Below, piece after piece: positions 5,776-6,051 of a stretch of 6,051 nt of DNA. Position 1 is the stretch's first letter. Every line of letters begins with the position of its first letter. The stretch lies in NCBI GenBank assembly GCA_016840245.1, contig JAEOST010000234.1, positions 1 to 6,051 of the forward strand, in the 5' to 3' direction. The position numbers were made by a program, and so were the translations under genes. Source of the stretch: Candidatus Thorarchaeota archaeon (GTDB taxonomy: Archaea; Asgardarchaeota; Thorarchaeia; Thorarchaeales; Thorarchaeaceae). Under the pieces are notes generated by a model. The model was given only the letters and a program-made list of their open reading frames with translations. It did no database searches and was not told the DNA's origin.

Positions 5776-6051
5776 TTATTTTGTAATCTGTAATGAGAGG
5801 ACAAACTTTGCTCCAAGACTAGGTTTACCCTCAATACGGTCATGTACAGAAACTATACCACCGTATTTGCGAGCCATTTGAGAAACGAGTGTAAGACCTA
5901 CCCCTCCAGAACCTTTTCTGCGTTCGAAGAGGATGGTCTTTCGGGCATTACTTATTCCAGGCCCGTCATCTGCAATGGACAGGTGGTACATTCCATTATC
6001 ACTGTGACCTGATACCCAGATCTGTTTCTCTTCTTTGGGATTGTGCTTCAC
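5776..6051 (-). CDS. Sensor histidine kinase, C-terminal HATPase domain (N-terminus beyond the window)
   Basis: The visible 91 residues are the C-terminal part of a GHKL-type ATPase domain. They start inside the N box (residues KHNP, where the family has N-A-x-K-H-N). Next come the G1 box DDGPGIS (28-34), an F-box-like TILFERRKGSG, the G2 box GGVGLTLV (49-56) followed by SQMARKYGG, and the closing strand GAKFVLSLQI. The domain binds ATP and phosphorylates the conserved histidine of the dimerisation domain, passing phosphate to a response regulator. The histidine and any sensor domain lie outside the window. The GTG codon at 6051 is part of the N box, not a start. The stop is the TAA at 5778-5776. 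No response regulator gene is visible. Confidence 0.93.
   Translation of the reverse strand: MKHNPKEEKQIWVSGHSDNGMYHLSIADDGPGISNARKTILFERRKGSGGVGLTLVSQMARKYGGIVSVHDRIEGKPSLGAKFVLSLQITK

Overview
This window looks archaeal. The clearest marker is a full-length archaeal-type 20S proteasome alpha subunit on the minus strand. A CTTATAAA-type TATA box, Shine-Dalgarno sites on several genes and a radical-SAM activase typical of anaerobes fit an anaerobic archaeon of moderate-to-low GC. A C-terminally membrane-anchored exported protein and a histidine kinase are compatible with an Asgard (Thorarchaeota-like) lineage, but the lineage is only a guess from overall impression.

Layout. (1) Positions 1-377, plus strand: the 3' end of an exported, C-terminally anchored protein. 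(2) 514-1400, plus strand: a RimK-like ATP-grasp ligase whose reading frame breaks once. A -1 shift at a slippery-type heptamer (711-717) restores a complete ~295-residue protein. (3) 1440-2174, minus strand: psmA with its own promoter and RBS. It converges with the ligase across a 39-base gap. (4) 2284-2979, minus strand: a radical SAM protein of the anaerobic ribonucleotide reductase activase (NrdG-like) type. (5) 3025-5309, minus strand: a translationally coupled pair (GTGA overlap). The first gene encodes a winged-helix protein with a CxC...CxC zinc-ribbon-like tail, the second an unrecognised 577-residue coiled-coil protein with two membrane helices. (6) 5464-5736, plus strand: a small helical protein of unknown function, divergent from the pair. 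(7) 5776-6051, minus strand: the C-terminal ATPase end of a sensor histidine kinase, running off the window.

How the genes work together. Most neighbours look functionally independent (protein turnover, amino-acid ligation, radical activation, signalling). The one locus that looks like a dedicated unit is the winged-helix/zinc protein plus membrane coiled-coil protein. The 154-base divergent region in front of it holds two inverted repeats and a TATA-like box facing the small plus-strand gene. This unit and the frameshifted ligase are the two places most worth following up. There is no gene-free stretch over 300 bases. I see no tRNA, rRNA, CRISPR array or insertion sequence.
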